In this document: positions 23,473 to 31,811 of the stretch, piece by piece
How positions within the stretch are numbered: position 1 is the first letter of the stretch
Layout: every line of letters starts with the position of its first letter
Source: JAEHDI01 sp035455185
GTDB lineage: Bacteria; Acidobacteriota; Terriglobia; Bryobacterales; Bryobacteraceae
Assembly (NCBI GenBank): GCA_035455185.1
Contig: DATIFQ010000415.1
Coordinates: 1 to 40,744, forward strand
Direction: 5' to 3'
DNA length: 40,744 nt
Translations under genes and position numbers: made by a program
The notes under the pieces: model-generated
Seen by the model: the letters and a program-made list of their open reading frames with translations, nothing else
Told to the model about the DNA's origin: nothing
Databases searched by the model: none

Positions 23473-25005
23473 GTGGATCAGTTCGAAGAGCATTACCTGA
23501 CAGACAGCCGCGAACCCCTCAACCTTCCTTTCGAGGAAGAGGCGAAGTTTTTCGACCCCGAGGAAACGCACGACGTAGACGACTTCCATGCTACACAGCA
23601 TGTCGAGGAATCGATCTACACTGACGATCCGGTCCGAGTCTACCTTCGGGAGATGGGTGCGGTGCCGCTTCTGACCCGAGAGGGCGAGGTGGATCTCGCC
23701 CGCCGGATGGAGCGCGGTAAGCTCCGGATGCAAAAGGCAATCAGCCGTTCGGCACTCGTTCAGCGGATCGTCGTTGAACTCGCCGACAACATGAAGCGGG
23801 CACCCGAGGAGTTGGATAACTGGGTTGACCTTGGTGATGTCGAAGAAGGCACGCTGGCTGAGAGCAAGCGGCGAAGCGAGGTTCTTCAGCTTTTCTCGCA
23901 GGTGACCGCGCTACACAAGAAACAGCAGCAGTTGGCCGACAAGGTCGCCTCCATAGCCGTATCGAATAAGAAACTGGTCCGCCGGTGGAACGGGAAGTTG
24001 AGTCGCTGCAAAATCGAGACTTCCCAAGCCATTCGCAGCATCCCGTTCCATCTCTCGCGGTGGAAGTATTTTGCCCGGGATATCGAACGGGTCTCCGATG
24101 AGTTGGTTCACCTCGATTCCGAACTGCGCAGACTGGAAGGCCGTAATGGGCCAACGACACAGGCTCGGGCGCGCGAACTGAAGCGGGAAATTCGGAAGCG
24201 GGAGGCGGCCGCCGGCGTTCCGCTCGTCGATCTGCGACACACGTTGCAGGTAATCCGCCACGGAGAACTCGAGGCGGAGCGCGCGAAGAAGGACCTAGTG
24301 GAAGCCAACTTGCGGTTGGTGGTGTCAGTGGCCAAGAAGTACGTCAACCGCGGACTGCACCTTCTGGACCTCATCCAGGAAGGCAATATCGGCCTGATGC
24401 GCGCCGCCGACAAGTTCGAATACCGCCGCGGCTACAAGTTCTCTACATACGCTACGTGGTGGATCCGTCAGGCCATTACTCGAGCTATCGCCGACCAGTC
24501 CCGGACGATTCGCATCCCGGTGCACATGAACGAGAGCATGAACAAGTTCCTGCGCGCCAATCGCGAGCTCGAGAAGGAGCTTGGTCGCGCGCCCACGAAC
24601 GACGAAATCAGCCGCCGGATGGACATCCCGGTGGAGAAGGTCCAAAAGCTAAAGACTATCTCGCGCGACCCGGTGTCCCTCGAGACTCCGGTCGGCCGGG
24701 ACGGCGAGTCCGCCCTTGGCGACCTGATCGAAGACCGCTGGATCGGTTCTCCGGTCGATACGGTGATCGAGACGAACGTACGCGACGAGACCGCCAACAT
24801 CCTGAAGACCCTCTCCCCAAAGGAGGAGAAGGTGATCCGGCTCCGCTTTGGTATCGGCTGCGAACGGGAGCACACCCTAGAGGAGATCGGCCAGGAGTTC
24901 GACGTAACCCGTGAGCGCATTCGTCAAATCGAAGCGAAGGCCTTGCGGCAGCTCCGTTCTCCCGAGAGGGCTCGACACCTCCGCGCCCTGCTCGCAGCAC
25001 GCTAA
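23473..25005 (+). CDS. rpoD: Primary RNA polymerase sigma factor RpoD (sigma-70 family)
   Basis: The 510-residue protein is a group 1 sigma factor. Region 1.2 is at about 50-83 (DDPVRVYLREMGAVPLLTREGEVDLARRME) and a long non-conserved helical part spans about 85-260. Region 2 spans about 275-350 and includes ANLRLVVSVAKKY, DLIQEGNIGLMRAADKFEYRRGYKFSTYATWWIRQAITRAI. Region 3 follows from about 353. Region 4 is at about 445-505 (EEKVIRLRFG, TLEEIGQEFDVTRERIRQIEAKAL). No acidic region 1.1 is obvious, though the first 45 residues are acid rich. The GTG start is supported by GGAGGTGA about 9 bases upstream. A weak 5-bp hairpin follows the stop. Confidence 0.95.
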   Translation: MDQFEEHYLTDSREPLNLPFEEEAKFFDPEETHDVDDFHATQHVEESIYTDDPVRVYLREMGAVPLLTREGEVDLARRMERGKLRMQKAISRSALVQRIVVELADNMKRAPEELDNWVDLGDVEEGTLAESKRRSEVLQLFSQVTALHKKQQQLADKVASIAVSNKKLVRRWNGKLSRCKIETSQAIRSIPFHLSRWKYFARDIERVSDELVHLDSELRRLEGRNGPTTQARARELKREIRKREAAAGVPLVDLRHTLQVIRHGELEAERAKKDLVEANLRLVVSVAKKYVNRGLHLLDLIQEGNIGLMRAADKFEYRRGYKFSTYATWWIRQAITRAIADQSRTIRIPVHMNESMNKFLRANRELEKELGRAPTNDEISRRMDIPVEKVQKLKTISRDPVSLETPVGRDGESALGDLIEDRWIGSPVDTVIETNVRDETANILKTLSPKEEKVIRLRFGIGCEREHTLEEIGQEFDVTRERIRQIEAKALRQLRSPERARHLRALLAAR

Positions 25006-25150
25006 AAGTTCTTCGTTCCTGGAACGGATTTGGACCGCTCGCTCTCGACCCTTTTTTCGCCACCGGGTCATTCCCCATGCAGAATCCTGCGACCCCCCGC
25101 TTAGCATCCCGCTCTAATCCAGTGAGGGCTTGGGTTCGCCCTCGTTGGCT

Positions 25151-25183
25151 AATCCCCCATACTTGACTGGGATTTGGGGGATT
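25151..25183. promoter_or_regulatory. Perfect 9-bp inverted repeat around the cysM -35 (operator candidate)
   Basis: AATCCCCCA at 25151-25159 and TGGGGGATT at 25175-25183 are exact inverted copies with a 15-bp centre. The -35 box (25163-25168) lies in that centre and the second arm covers the promoter spacer. A dimeric regulator bound here would block or tune the operon. Because the repeat lies upstream of the predicted transcript start, it most likely works as DNA, not RNA. Confidence 0.5.
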
Positions 25184-25192
25184 CCATACAAT
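25163..25192 (+). promoter_or_regulatory. Promoter of the cysM-JAMM-UBL/E1 operon
   Basis: TTGACT (25163-25168, 5 of 6 matches) and TACAAT (25187-25192, 5 of 6) are spaced by 18 bp. The predicted start is near 25199, about 27 nt before the cysM ATG at 25226. This supports that ATG over upstream in-frame codons, which would lie before the promoter. Confidence 0.6.
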
Positions 25193-25225
25193 AGAGGGAG
25201 GCGATTTTCGTTCACTGGGTGTTAT

Positions 25226-26182
25226 ATGCTTCCGGCTCAAGCGATTCCGAGGTTGGCTCGCACCAGCCCGAAGTCTGTCCTCTCACACATCGGCGACACC
25301 CCGTTGGTTAAGCTGGAACGGATCACGAGCGACCTTCCGGGAGTAGAGATCTGGGCGAAAGCCGAGTTCTTTAATCCCGGAGGGTCGGTCAAAGACCGCG
25401 CGGGGCTGAACATGATCCTCGACGGCGAGCGAACCGGCCGCCTCACCCCGGATCGGATTATCCTCGACGCGACCAGCGGCAACACCGGCATAGCCTATGC
25501 CATGATCGCCGCCGCCAGGGGCTACCGAGTAAAACTCTGTCTGCCCCGGAACGCTTCCGACGAGCGGAAACGGATGCTCGGCGCCTATGGAGCGGAAATC
25601 GTCTACACGGACCCCGCAGAGGGCTCTGACGGCGCGATCCGAAGGTGCCGGGAGATTTACGAAGCCGACCCCGACGCTTACTTCTACCCCGACCAATACA
25701 GCAACCCAGCCAACTGGAAGGCGCATTTCGAAGGTACGGCTGTCGAAATCATGAACCAGTCCGAGGGCCGGTTGACGCACTTCGTCGCCTGCATGGGCAC
25801 CAGCGGAACCTTTGTCGGTACAACCCGGCGATTGAAGCGGGACATACCCAGCGTGAAGTGCTACTCCGCTCAGCCGTCCTCAGGTTTTCATGGTATGGAA
25901 GGGTTGAAGCACATGCCGACGGCGATCGTGCCCCGCATCTATGATCCTTCACTCGCGGATGGCAATCTCTGGCTCGAAACCGAGGACGCATATGCTATGT
26001 GCCGGAGGTTGGCGCGTGAAGAAGGGCTTCTGGTGGGGATCTCGTCAGGTGCGAATGTGGTTGCGGCGCGGACGATCGGGCGCCAACTGGTTGAAGCCGG
26101 CGAGCCCGGGATTATCGTCACCATTCTCTGCGACGGCGCTGCGAAATATCTGAGTGAAGAATTCTGGAATGATCCGCATTGA
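25226..26182 (+). CDS. cysM: Cysteine synthase of the CysM / sulfur-carrier-dependent type
   Basis: The 318-residue enzyme is a PLP fold type II synthase. K56 in FNPGGSVKDRAG binds PLP, TSGNTG (83-88) holds the substrate carboxylate, and ACMGTSGTFVGTTRRLK binds the phosphate. The end, CDGAAKYLSEEFW, resembles the mycobacterial CysM family more than O-acetylserine CysK. CysM there uses O-phosphoserine and a protein thiocarboxylate as sulfur donor. The following genes encode a JAMM protease and a sulfur carrier, as in the mec-cysO-cysM set, and this supports the subtype. The start follows the promoter directly. Substrate choice (O-phosphoserine versus O-acetylserine) is inferred. Confidence 0.85.
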   Translation: MLPAQAIPRLARTSPKSVLSHIGDTPLVKLERITSDLPGVEIWAKAEFFNPGGSVKDRAGLNMILDGERTGRLTPDRIILDATSGNTGIAYAMIAAARGYRVKLCLPRNASDERKRMLGAYGAEIVYTDPAEGSDGAIRRCREIYEADPDAYFYPDQYSNPANWKAHFEGTAVEIMNQSEGRLTHFVACMGTSGTFVGTTRRLKRDIPSVKCYSAQPSSGFHGMEGLKHMPTAIVPRIYDPSLADGNLWLETEDAYAMCRRLAREEGLLVGISSGANVVAARTIGRQLVEAGEPGIIVTILCDGAAKYLSEEFWNDPH

Positions 26183-26588
26183 AAGCCAGCCGTGGGAAGT
26201 GATGCTTTCCCACGCGCGCGAGGCGTATCCCGACGAATGCTGTGGCGCCATGCTCGGCGCAGTGGACGGCGACAAAACCGTTCGAATGGCCTTGCCTATG
26301 GAGAACGTATCGCAGGGTCCTAAGCGGAGCCGCTACGAGTTGCGTCCGGAGGATCTCCTCGGGGCTGAAGAGCGCGCCCGGCAGGAAGGGATGGATCTCA
26401 TCGGCATCTACCACTCCCATCCCGACTGCGACGCCTATTTCTCCGAGACGGATCTGAAGAATTCCTGCCCCTGGTATTCGTTTGTCGTCCTCTCGGTGCG
26501 CGGCGGCGGCTTCGACCACGCCAACTGCTGGCTGCCGAACGCAGACCAGACCGGCGCCGACAAGGAAGAACTGACTCACCCTGTGTAA
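26169..26588 (+). CDS. JAMM/Mov34-type zinc metalloprotease (Mec-like)
   Basis: The 139-residue protein is a bare JAMM domain. The upstream Glu is E23 in DECCGAMLG, and the zinc motif H82-x-H84-x7-S92-x2-D95 is complete (YHSHPDCDAYFSETD). In mycobacteria the homologue Mec cuts the cysteine added to the sulfur carrier CysO, releasing free cysteine. Here it may do the same, and may also process the fused carrier encoded next. The ATG at 26169 lies inside the end of cysM; a GTG at 26154 is the alternative and has no ribosome site. The gene ends 10 bases before its neighbour. Confidence 0.88.
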   Translation: MIRIESQPWEVMLSHAREAYPDECCGAMLGAVDGDKTVRMALPMENVSQGPKRSRYELRPEDLLGAEERARQEGMDLIGIYHSHPDCDAYFSETDLKNSCPWYSFVVLSVRGGGFDHANCWLPNADQTGADKEELTHPV

Positions 26589-26598
26589 GGAACGAAGA

Positions 26599-28050
26599 AT
26601 GGCCAAGATTCTCATACCAACCCCACTCCGGCAGTACGTCGGTAAGCTGGATGCCGTCGAGGTGACCGGCGCCACCGTCGGCGAAGTGCTCGCGACGCTG
26701 ACGGGCGAGCACGAAGAGTTGCGCCGCCACCTTTACAGTGACGAAGGGAAGTTGCGCAGCTTCGTCAACGTCTACATCAACGACGAGGACATCAGGTACC
26801 TTCAGAAGGACAAGACCCCGGTTTCGGACGGCGACACAATCTCCATCGTCCCGAGCATTGCTGGCGGCGTCGCCGTCGAGACGCCCGCGCCGCCCGCCAC
26901 CCTTTCCAAGGAAGAGGTGCTCCGGTACAGCCGGCACCTGATCATGCCGGAAGTCGGCATGGACGGCCAGCTCAGGCTCAAGAGCGCCAGTGTGCTCCTG
27001 GTTGGCACTGGCGGACTCGGCAGTCCTCTCGCTCTTTACCTTGCCGCCGCCGGCGTCGGCCGGATCGGCCTCGTCGACTTCGACGTGGTGGACTTCACCA
27101 ACCTTCAGCGCCAAGTCATCCACGGAACCAGTGACGTCGGCCGCAAGAAGCTCGACTCGGCTGCCGCGAAGATGACCGAGATCAACCCATATGTCAGCAT
27201 CGGCCGGCATGAAGTTGCTCTCTCGAGCGAAAACGCGCTCGACATCATCAAGGACTACGACATCGTCGTCGACGGCACCGACAACTTCCCAACCCGCTAC
27301 CTCGTTAACGACGCCTGCGTGCTGCTCGGAAAACCGAACGTCTACGGTTCGATATTCCGGTTTGAAGGCCAGGCAACCGTCTTCGCGTACGAGGACGGGC
27401 CCTGCTACCGCTGCCTCTATCCGGAACCTCCACCTCCTGGTCTGGTTCCGAGTTGCGCAGAGGGCGGCGTCTTGGGCATCTTGCCGGGACTGATCGGATT
27501 GGTGCAGGCGACCGAAACGGTGAAGCTGATCCTCGGAAAAGGCGAGCCACTGGTCGGCCGCCTGTTGCTCTATGACGCTCTCGCCATGCGTTTTCGCGAG
27601 TTGAAGCTCCGCCGAAACCCCGAGTGCCCTGCTTGCGGCGACCACCCGACCATCACGAAGCTGATCGACTACCATCAGTTCTGCGGCGTTCCCCGTCAGG
27701 AGCAGGAGCCCGTTCCGTCACAGGGCCTTTCGGAGTGGCAGATCGATCCGGTGCAAGTCAAGGCGAAACTCGACCGTGGCGATCGCTTCCTGCTTCTCGA
27801 CGTCCGCGAGCCGCACGAGTATCAGATCTGCCGCATTCCCGCAGCGAAGCTGATCCCCCTTGGCGAGCTTCCGAAACGCATTCACGAATTGGATTCAAGC
27901 GAAGAGATTGTCGCATACTGCCGCAGCGGCGTCCGAAGCGGCAAGGCAATCGACTTCCTTGGTCAGGCGGGTTTCCGAAAAGTGAAGAACATGGTGGGAG
28001 GAATCCTCGCCTGGAGCGACAAGGTCGACCCAAGCGTGCCCAAGTATTGA
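26599..28050 (+). CDS. Fusion of ubiquitin-like sulfur carrier, E1-like adenylyltransferase and rhodanese
   Basis: The 483-residue protein has three parts. Residues 1-90 are a beta-grasp MoaD/CysO-like carrier ending SIVPSIAGG, with the Gly-Gly at 89-90 followed by a short linker. Residues 103-358 are a MoeB/ThiF E1 domain: GTGGLGSPL (136-144), NLQRQ, VDGTDNFPTR, zinc cysteines C269, C272, C343 and C346, and C286 in the CAEGGVLG loop. Residues 380-475 are a rhodanese with active Cys C441 in YCRSGVRSG. The chain would activate its own carrier's Gly-Gly and load sulfur from the rhodanese persulfide, to feed the upstream CysM. Because Gly-Gly is internal, cleavage at residue 90 seems required. 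The AAGGAAC ribosome site supports this start. Confidence 0.88.
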   Translation: MAKILIPTPLRQYVGKLDAVEVTGATVGEVLATLTGEHEELRRHLYSDEGKLRSFVNVYINDEDIRYLQKDKTPVSDGDTISIVPSIAGGVAVETPAPPATLSKEEVLRYSRHLIMPEVGMDGQLRLKSASVLLVGTGGLGSPLALYLAAAGVGRIGLVDFDVVDFTNLQRQVIHGTSDVGRKKLDSAAAKMTEINPYVSIGRHEVALSSENALDIIKDYDIVVDGTDNFPTRYLVNDACVLLGKPNVYGSIFRFEGQATVFAYEDGPCYRCLYPEPPPPGLVPSCAEGGVLGILPGLIGLVQATETVKLILGKGEPLVGRLLLYDALAMRFRELKLRRNPECPACGDHPTITKLIDYHQFCGVPRQEQEPVPSQGLSEWQIDPVQVKAKLDRGDRFLLLDVREPHEYQICRIPAAKLIPLGELPKRIHELDSSEEIVAYCRSGVRSGKAIDFLGQAGFRKVKNMVGGILAWSDKVDPSVPKY

Positions 28051-28053
28051 AGG

Positions 28054-28078
28054 AGGGGCACGCACCCAGCGTGCCCCT
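28054..28078. terminator. Hairpin between two convergent genes
   Basis: AGGGGCACGC (28054-28063) and GCGTGCCCCT (28069-28078) form a perfect 10-bp stem with a 5-base loop, in the 34-bp gap between the convergent carrier-fusion and TonB-receptor genes. It is well placed to end both transcripts. Neither side has a clear T-run, so it could be a Rho-assisted or 3'-protecting hairpin rather than a classical terminator. Confidence 0.5.
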
Positions 28079-28084
28079 GGCGTC

Positions 28085-31000
28085 TTACCAGTGCATGTGC
28101 AGCGCCAGCTTGATGAACCTCGGCAGGTTGCGCTGCGTCGGGTCAAGCTGACCGAAGGCCGCACTCGTCACGTTGTTGTAGCCCGAGGCCAGACTCATGT
28201 ACCACGGGTGGTTGAACGCATTCACCATCTCGAAGCGGAACTGCGCCCGGACGCGCTCATAGATGGGGAAGTATTTCGAAAGGGACAAATCCCAGTTGTT
28301 GTACGCCGGTACGCGGACGTCTGGGAACCTCGCTGGGAACGTGCGCAGTGTATAGGCTTCCTGCGCGGCCACACGCTTACCAGTGGCGGGATCGTTCCAG
28401 AGTGACGTGTTGAACCATTGAGCGAATGTCCGCTGATCGCCGCTGAGGTTCGCGCTGCCCGGCTGCACCTGGGCTGCGTTTGGATAACCGACCGGCCAGC
28501 CGACCATGTACTGGATGTCCCAGTTCATCTGCCAGTCGCCGAGAGCGTACCGGATCGGAGACGGCCAGCCGCCGCCGAATGGCCGTCCCTTGCCGAACGG
28601 GAAATCCCACACGCCGGCCACGGTGAAACGCTGCGGTGTGTCCAGTTCGTTCGCCAGCAACTTCTCCAGCTTTGTCGCCTCGGGATCCGCAAAGACGAAG
28701 TCCTGCGCGTTTTGGAGGCTCACTTGCTCCAGCGTCTTGGAGATCGTGTAGCTCGTCAGGAACGTGAGCCCGTGCGCCATCCGCTTCGTAGCCTTTAACA
28801 AGAAGGCGTCGTAACGCTGCTGTCCGATCGGCACGCTCTGGAGGGTTACGCCTGAGAACTGCGGAAAGGCGTACATCAGGAACTGCCGCGAGATGGTCGC
28901 CCCATTCAGCGACGCGTTGTTCTCAATCAGCCCGGCCATCGGGTTCGGGACCCGACCAGTGTAGTATGCGGTGTCGATCTTGCCGTCTGCCGTGCGCCGG
29001 CCCAGTTCGTTGGCCGGAACGTAGTTCAGCCCGACGTTCAACGGCAGCTTACGGGTAATGTTGCCCGAGTAGCCGGCTTCAACGAGCAGGTTGCCCGGCA
29101 GTTCCCGCTGGATGTCGAACGAGTACTGGTGCGAGTATGGAAGCACCCGATCGAGGTAATTTGCGGTCACGCCCTCGCCAAGGAAACTGGCTTCACCCAG
29201 GGAGGAACCAATCGGGTCGAGCAGTTTCCCTCCCGGCTGGAGGGCGAACGGATTCGTCATCTTTACAGCCGGCGTTAAGTTGCCGTCGGTACTGACGACG
29301 GCGGTCGTCCGACGGCTGAAACCCTGCACCGAGCCTGCTTCGCCCTGGCCGAGATAGTAAAGCCCGTAACCGCCTCGAATCACCCACTTCTCGCGAATAC
29401 GGTAGGAGGCGCCGATGCGTGGTTGGAAGTTGTTCTTGTCCGCATTGAACGCCGTCCTGGGCTGGCCGTTCTCGCCTGCAAACAGCACCGCACCCTTCAA
29501 GTTCAATCCCTGTACTTGCGATGCGATCGGGCTGGCCGCGTTGAAATCGAGCCCGCGAAGCATGCGGTCGTAGCGCTCGATTCTCGGCTGCTCGTAGTCC
29601 CACCGCAGACCGACGTTTACTGTCAGCTTGGGCGTCACCTTCCAGTCGTCGTTCAAGAACGCTGCCCAGTAGTGGTTCCGGTACGACGGGTCGATATTGC
29701 GGTCCACGTAGGCGCTCGTCGGATAGCCGAGCAGGAACGTCGCCAGTTCGTCGCCGGAGGTCGCGTCAGCCCGGTTGGCGTTCTTCTGCGTCCAGTTCTT
29801 CCCGAAACTGTAAGCGCCGCTGGCGAGACCCGGATTCGGGTTGTTATCGTTGTAACGTCGCCCTTCCGCGCCGAACTTCAGGAAATGGCGGCCGACGACA
29901 AGGTTCAGGTTCGGCTGAACGGTATAGGCGTCGTTGGCCGCGTAGTTGATCAGCCGGTCGGTCCCTACTGCCTGGTAGCTTCCAAGATCAAACCGCGGGA
30001 ATTGAAGCTTGGAGAACTGCCCGACCAGTGCCGCATCCATCCCGAGAGTTGTCGGGTTGTAGTTCACGCCGTATGAGTTGCCCGTCGTCTCCTCCCATCG
30101 CGCCAGTCCGGCACGGAGGTTGAAGGTCATCGTCGGTGAGATCGTGGATGTCCAGTCCCACGTCCAGTTGCGCCCATTGCGGATCAGAGGCGCGTTGCCG
30201 GTCGGCTCAGCGGGGTTGTCCTCGTTCACATCCTTCACGAACACCAGAGCGCGATACTCCGAAAACGGGTTTTGGCCGTACCGGAAATAGACCGTGTTCT
30301 TGGAGTTCACCACGAGATCGAGGCGGCCGATCCATTGGTCCATGTTGGCCACCCACCGCGATGGATACACGTAGTTGTTGATGCGCGCTGGTCCGTCCCC
30401 CACCGCGTTCGGTGCTGGGTAGTATTTCAGGACCTCTGTAGCAACCTTGCTAATCCGGTCCGATGGGATTACGTTGTTCTGGAACGGAGTTCTTTCCCCC
30501 TGCGCATTGGTAGTTAGAGGATCGTAGATCAGCACTTGCGCGCCCTGCGCATTAAGCCGAGAGGAGAAGTCACCGCCGCGCCACTCTGTTGCCGGAAAAT
30601 TCTTGACGCCAGGGTCGGCGGAACGCTGTCGCATACCTTCGTACGACACCAGCCAGAACAGCCGGTTCCGCCCGTCCAATACCTTTGGCACATAGACAGG
30701 CCCGCTCCCTTCGATGCCGAACGTGTTGATGTTCATCGGCGGCTTGCGCGTACCCGTGCGATTCAGCTCCGCTTGGTTGGCGTTCAATTCCTCGGCCTGG
30801 AAATACTCGAAGGCAGTACCGTGGAATTCGTTGCCGCCGCCTTTCGTGACGATCGTCACGATGCCGCCGCCAGTGCGCCCGTATTGGGAGTCGTACGTGT
30901 TGGTCAGAACCTTAAACTCCTGGACCGTTTCTATCGTAGGCACATGGATCACGGTGCGGTTGGACTGAACATTGCTGATTCCGTCCAGCAGAACTTCGTT

Positions 31001-31570
31001 TTCCTTGTTCCGGCCGCCGTTGATAGATAGCCCCGAAGTGCCGCCGATGTCGAACGACCGCAGATAGCGCCAACTTCCAGTCTTGATGACGCCGGGCGCC
31101 GTCCATGCTATCTGGAACGGATTGCGTCCCTGGGTCGGAACGTTTGCGAGCAAGTCATTCGAGATGACCTGCGCGCGTGTCGCGGACTCGGTCTGGAGCA
31201 GGGAGACGGATTCGCTGACGGTCACGCTCTGCGAGAGTTCGCCAAGTTCGAGGCTCGCGTCTATGCGTACCCGGGCCTGCGCTTCGAGCACGATATTCTC
31301 GCGAACGAAGCGACGGAACCCCTGTTGCTGCACCGTCATTCGATACGTTCCCGGCGCGAGGAAGGGCACCGTGTAGTTGCCCGTCGGATTTGTTTGGGCG
31401 CTGACGGTGATGTTCGTGGAAAGATTTACTACGGTGATGGTCGCGCCCGCTACCGGAGCGCCGCTCGGGTCGCTGACGATTCCGGTAAGGCTGGCCCGAA
31501 CTTCCTGGGCATTGGCAGCGGAGAAGCACACGAAAACTAACAGAAATGTTGTGAGTACCCTGGTCTTCAT
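28085..31570 (-). CDS. TonB-dependent receptor with carboxypeptidase-like regulatory domain
   Basis: This 1161-residue outer-membrane protein has a signal peptide (1-21, cut after ANA). A beta-sandwich CarboxypepD_reg domain follows (about 26-105: SLTGIVSDPSGAPVAGATITVVN, GNYTVPFLAPGTYRMTVQQQGFRR). A plug domain spans about 110-260, with NGGRNKENEVLLDGI and a GGGIVTIVTKGGGNEFHG stretch, and a long beta-barrel continues to the end. It ends FIKLALHMHW, an aromatic C-terminus suited to Bam-dependent insertion. Such Oar-type receptors are very abundant in Acidobacteriota and are linked to uptake of large, often glycan-derived, substrates. The actual ligand is unknown. It diverges from a GntR regulator that may control it. 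No TonB box was identified. Confidence 0.92.
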   Translation of the reverse strand: MKTRVLTTFLLVFVCFSAANAQEVRASLTGIVSDPSGAPVAGATITVVNLSTNITVSAQTNPTGNYTVPFLAPGTYRMTVQQQGFRRFVRENIVLEAQARVRIDASLELGELSQSVTVSESVSLLQTESATRAQVISNDLLANVPTQGRNPFQIAWTAPGVIKTGSWRYLRSFDIGGTSGLSINGGRNKENEVLLDGISNVQSNRTVIHVPTIETVQEFKVLTNTYDSQYGRTGGGIVTIVTKGGGNEFHGTAFEYFQAEELNANQAELNRTGTRKPPMNINTFGIEGSGPVYVPKVLDGRNRLFWLVSYEGMRQRSADPGVKNFPATEWRGGDFSSRLNAQGAQVLIYDPLTTNAQGERTPFQNNVIPSDRISKVATEVLKYYPAPNAVGDGPARINNYVYPSRWVANMDQWIGRLDLVVNSKNTVYFRYGQNPFSEYRALVFVKDVNEDNPAEPTGNAPLIRNGRNWTWDWTSTISPTMTFNLRAGLARWEETTGNSYGVNYNPTTLGMDAALVGQFSKLQFPRFDLGSYQAVGTDRLINYAANDAYTVQPNLNLVVGRHFLKFGAEGRRYNDNNPNPGLASGAYSFGKNWTQKNANRADATSGDELATFLLGYPTSAYVDRNIDPSYRNHYWAAFLNDDWKVTPKLTVNVGLRWDYEQPRIERYDRMLRGLDFNAASPIASQVQGLNLKGAVLFAGENGQPRTAFNADKNNFQPRIGASYRIREKWVIRGGYGLYYLGQGEAGSVQGFSRRTTAVVSTDGNLTPAVKMTNPFALQPGGKLLDPIGSSLGEASFLGEGVTANYLDRVLPYSHQYSFDIQRELPGNLLVEAGYSGNITRKLPLNVGLNYVPANELGRRTADGKIDTAYYTGRVPNPMAGLIENNASLNGATISRQFLMYAFPQFSGVTLQSVPIGQQRYDAFLLKATKRMAHGLTFLTSYTISKTLEQVSLQNAQDFVFADPEATKLEKLLANELDTPQRFTVAGVWDFPFGKGRPFGGGWPSPIRYALGDWQMNWDIQYMVGWPVGYPNAAQVQPGSANLSGDQRTFAQWFNTSLWNDPATGKRVAAQEAYTLRTFPARFPDVRVPAYNNWDLSLSKYFPIYERVRAQFRFEMVNAFNHPWYMSLASGYNNVTSAAFGQLDPTQRNLPRFIKLALHMHW

Positions 31571-31723
31571 AGATGACCCCTAGAAGGTGTTTTAGTTCGA
31601 GTGTCGGTGTTCGCCCGAGCAGAACGAGAAGTGAGTGACACGGCAACGCGTGGGCGTAACGACAGGTCCTTTTCAGATAACATGCCGACTCCCCACCATA
31701 GAGCTTGATTCGCTCCAGAAAGA

Positions 31724-31752
31724 ATTATACACTGGTGTGTGCAGCCTGTCGA
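31724..31752 (-). promoter_or_regulatory. Promoter of the TonB-dependent receptor gene
   Basis: On the minus strand TCGACA (31752-31747) and a perfect TATAAT (31729-31724) are spaced by exactly 17 bp. The start would be near 31717, leaving an unusually long leader of about 147 nt. A small inverted element, ACAC-TG-GTGT (31729-31738), touches the -10 and could be a regulator site. Confidence 0.6.
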
Positions 31753-31778
31753 CAATTGTATTCATTAACGATTATATA
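31749..31778 (+). promoter_or_regulatory. Probable promoter of the GntR-family regulator gene
   Basis: TCGACA at 31749-31754 with TATATA at 31773-31778 (18-bp spacer) gives a plausible plus-strand promoter. The -35 is the other strand of the palindrome TGTCGACA (31747-31754), which also supplies the -35 of the divergent receptor promoter. The -10 match is only 4 of 6; TATATT at 31775-31780 is an alternative with a wide 20-bp spacer. Predicted start is close to 31785. Confidence 0.4.
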
Positions 31779-31783
31779 TTTTT

Positions 31784-31800
31784 GTGTTAATTCTTAACAC
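31784..31800. promoter_or_regulatory. 17-bp perfect palindrome, candidate GntR operator
   Basis: The sequence GTGTTAATTCTTAACAC has two exact 7-bp arms around a 3-bp centre. It lies 11 bp before the regulator's ATG, at or just after its predicted transcript start, where binding would repress the gene. GntR/FCD proteins bind as dimers to short palindromes with GT and AC near the ends, which fits. Confidence 0.55.
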
Positions 31801-31811
31801 GGAATAACTCT

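Noticed and set aside
25014..25026. Short palindrome CGTTCC-T-GGAACG after rpoD as a terminator
   Set aside because: The usable stem is only 5 bp and it is not followed by a T-run; the T6 tract near 25050 has no good stem before it.
26398..27675. A 425-codon minus-strand open frame opposite the carrier-E1-rhodanese gene
   Set aside because: The opposite strand encodes recognisable E1 and rhodanese motifs across the whole length; the antisense product has no recognisable domain.
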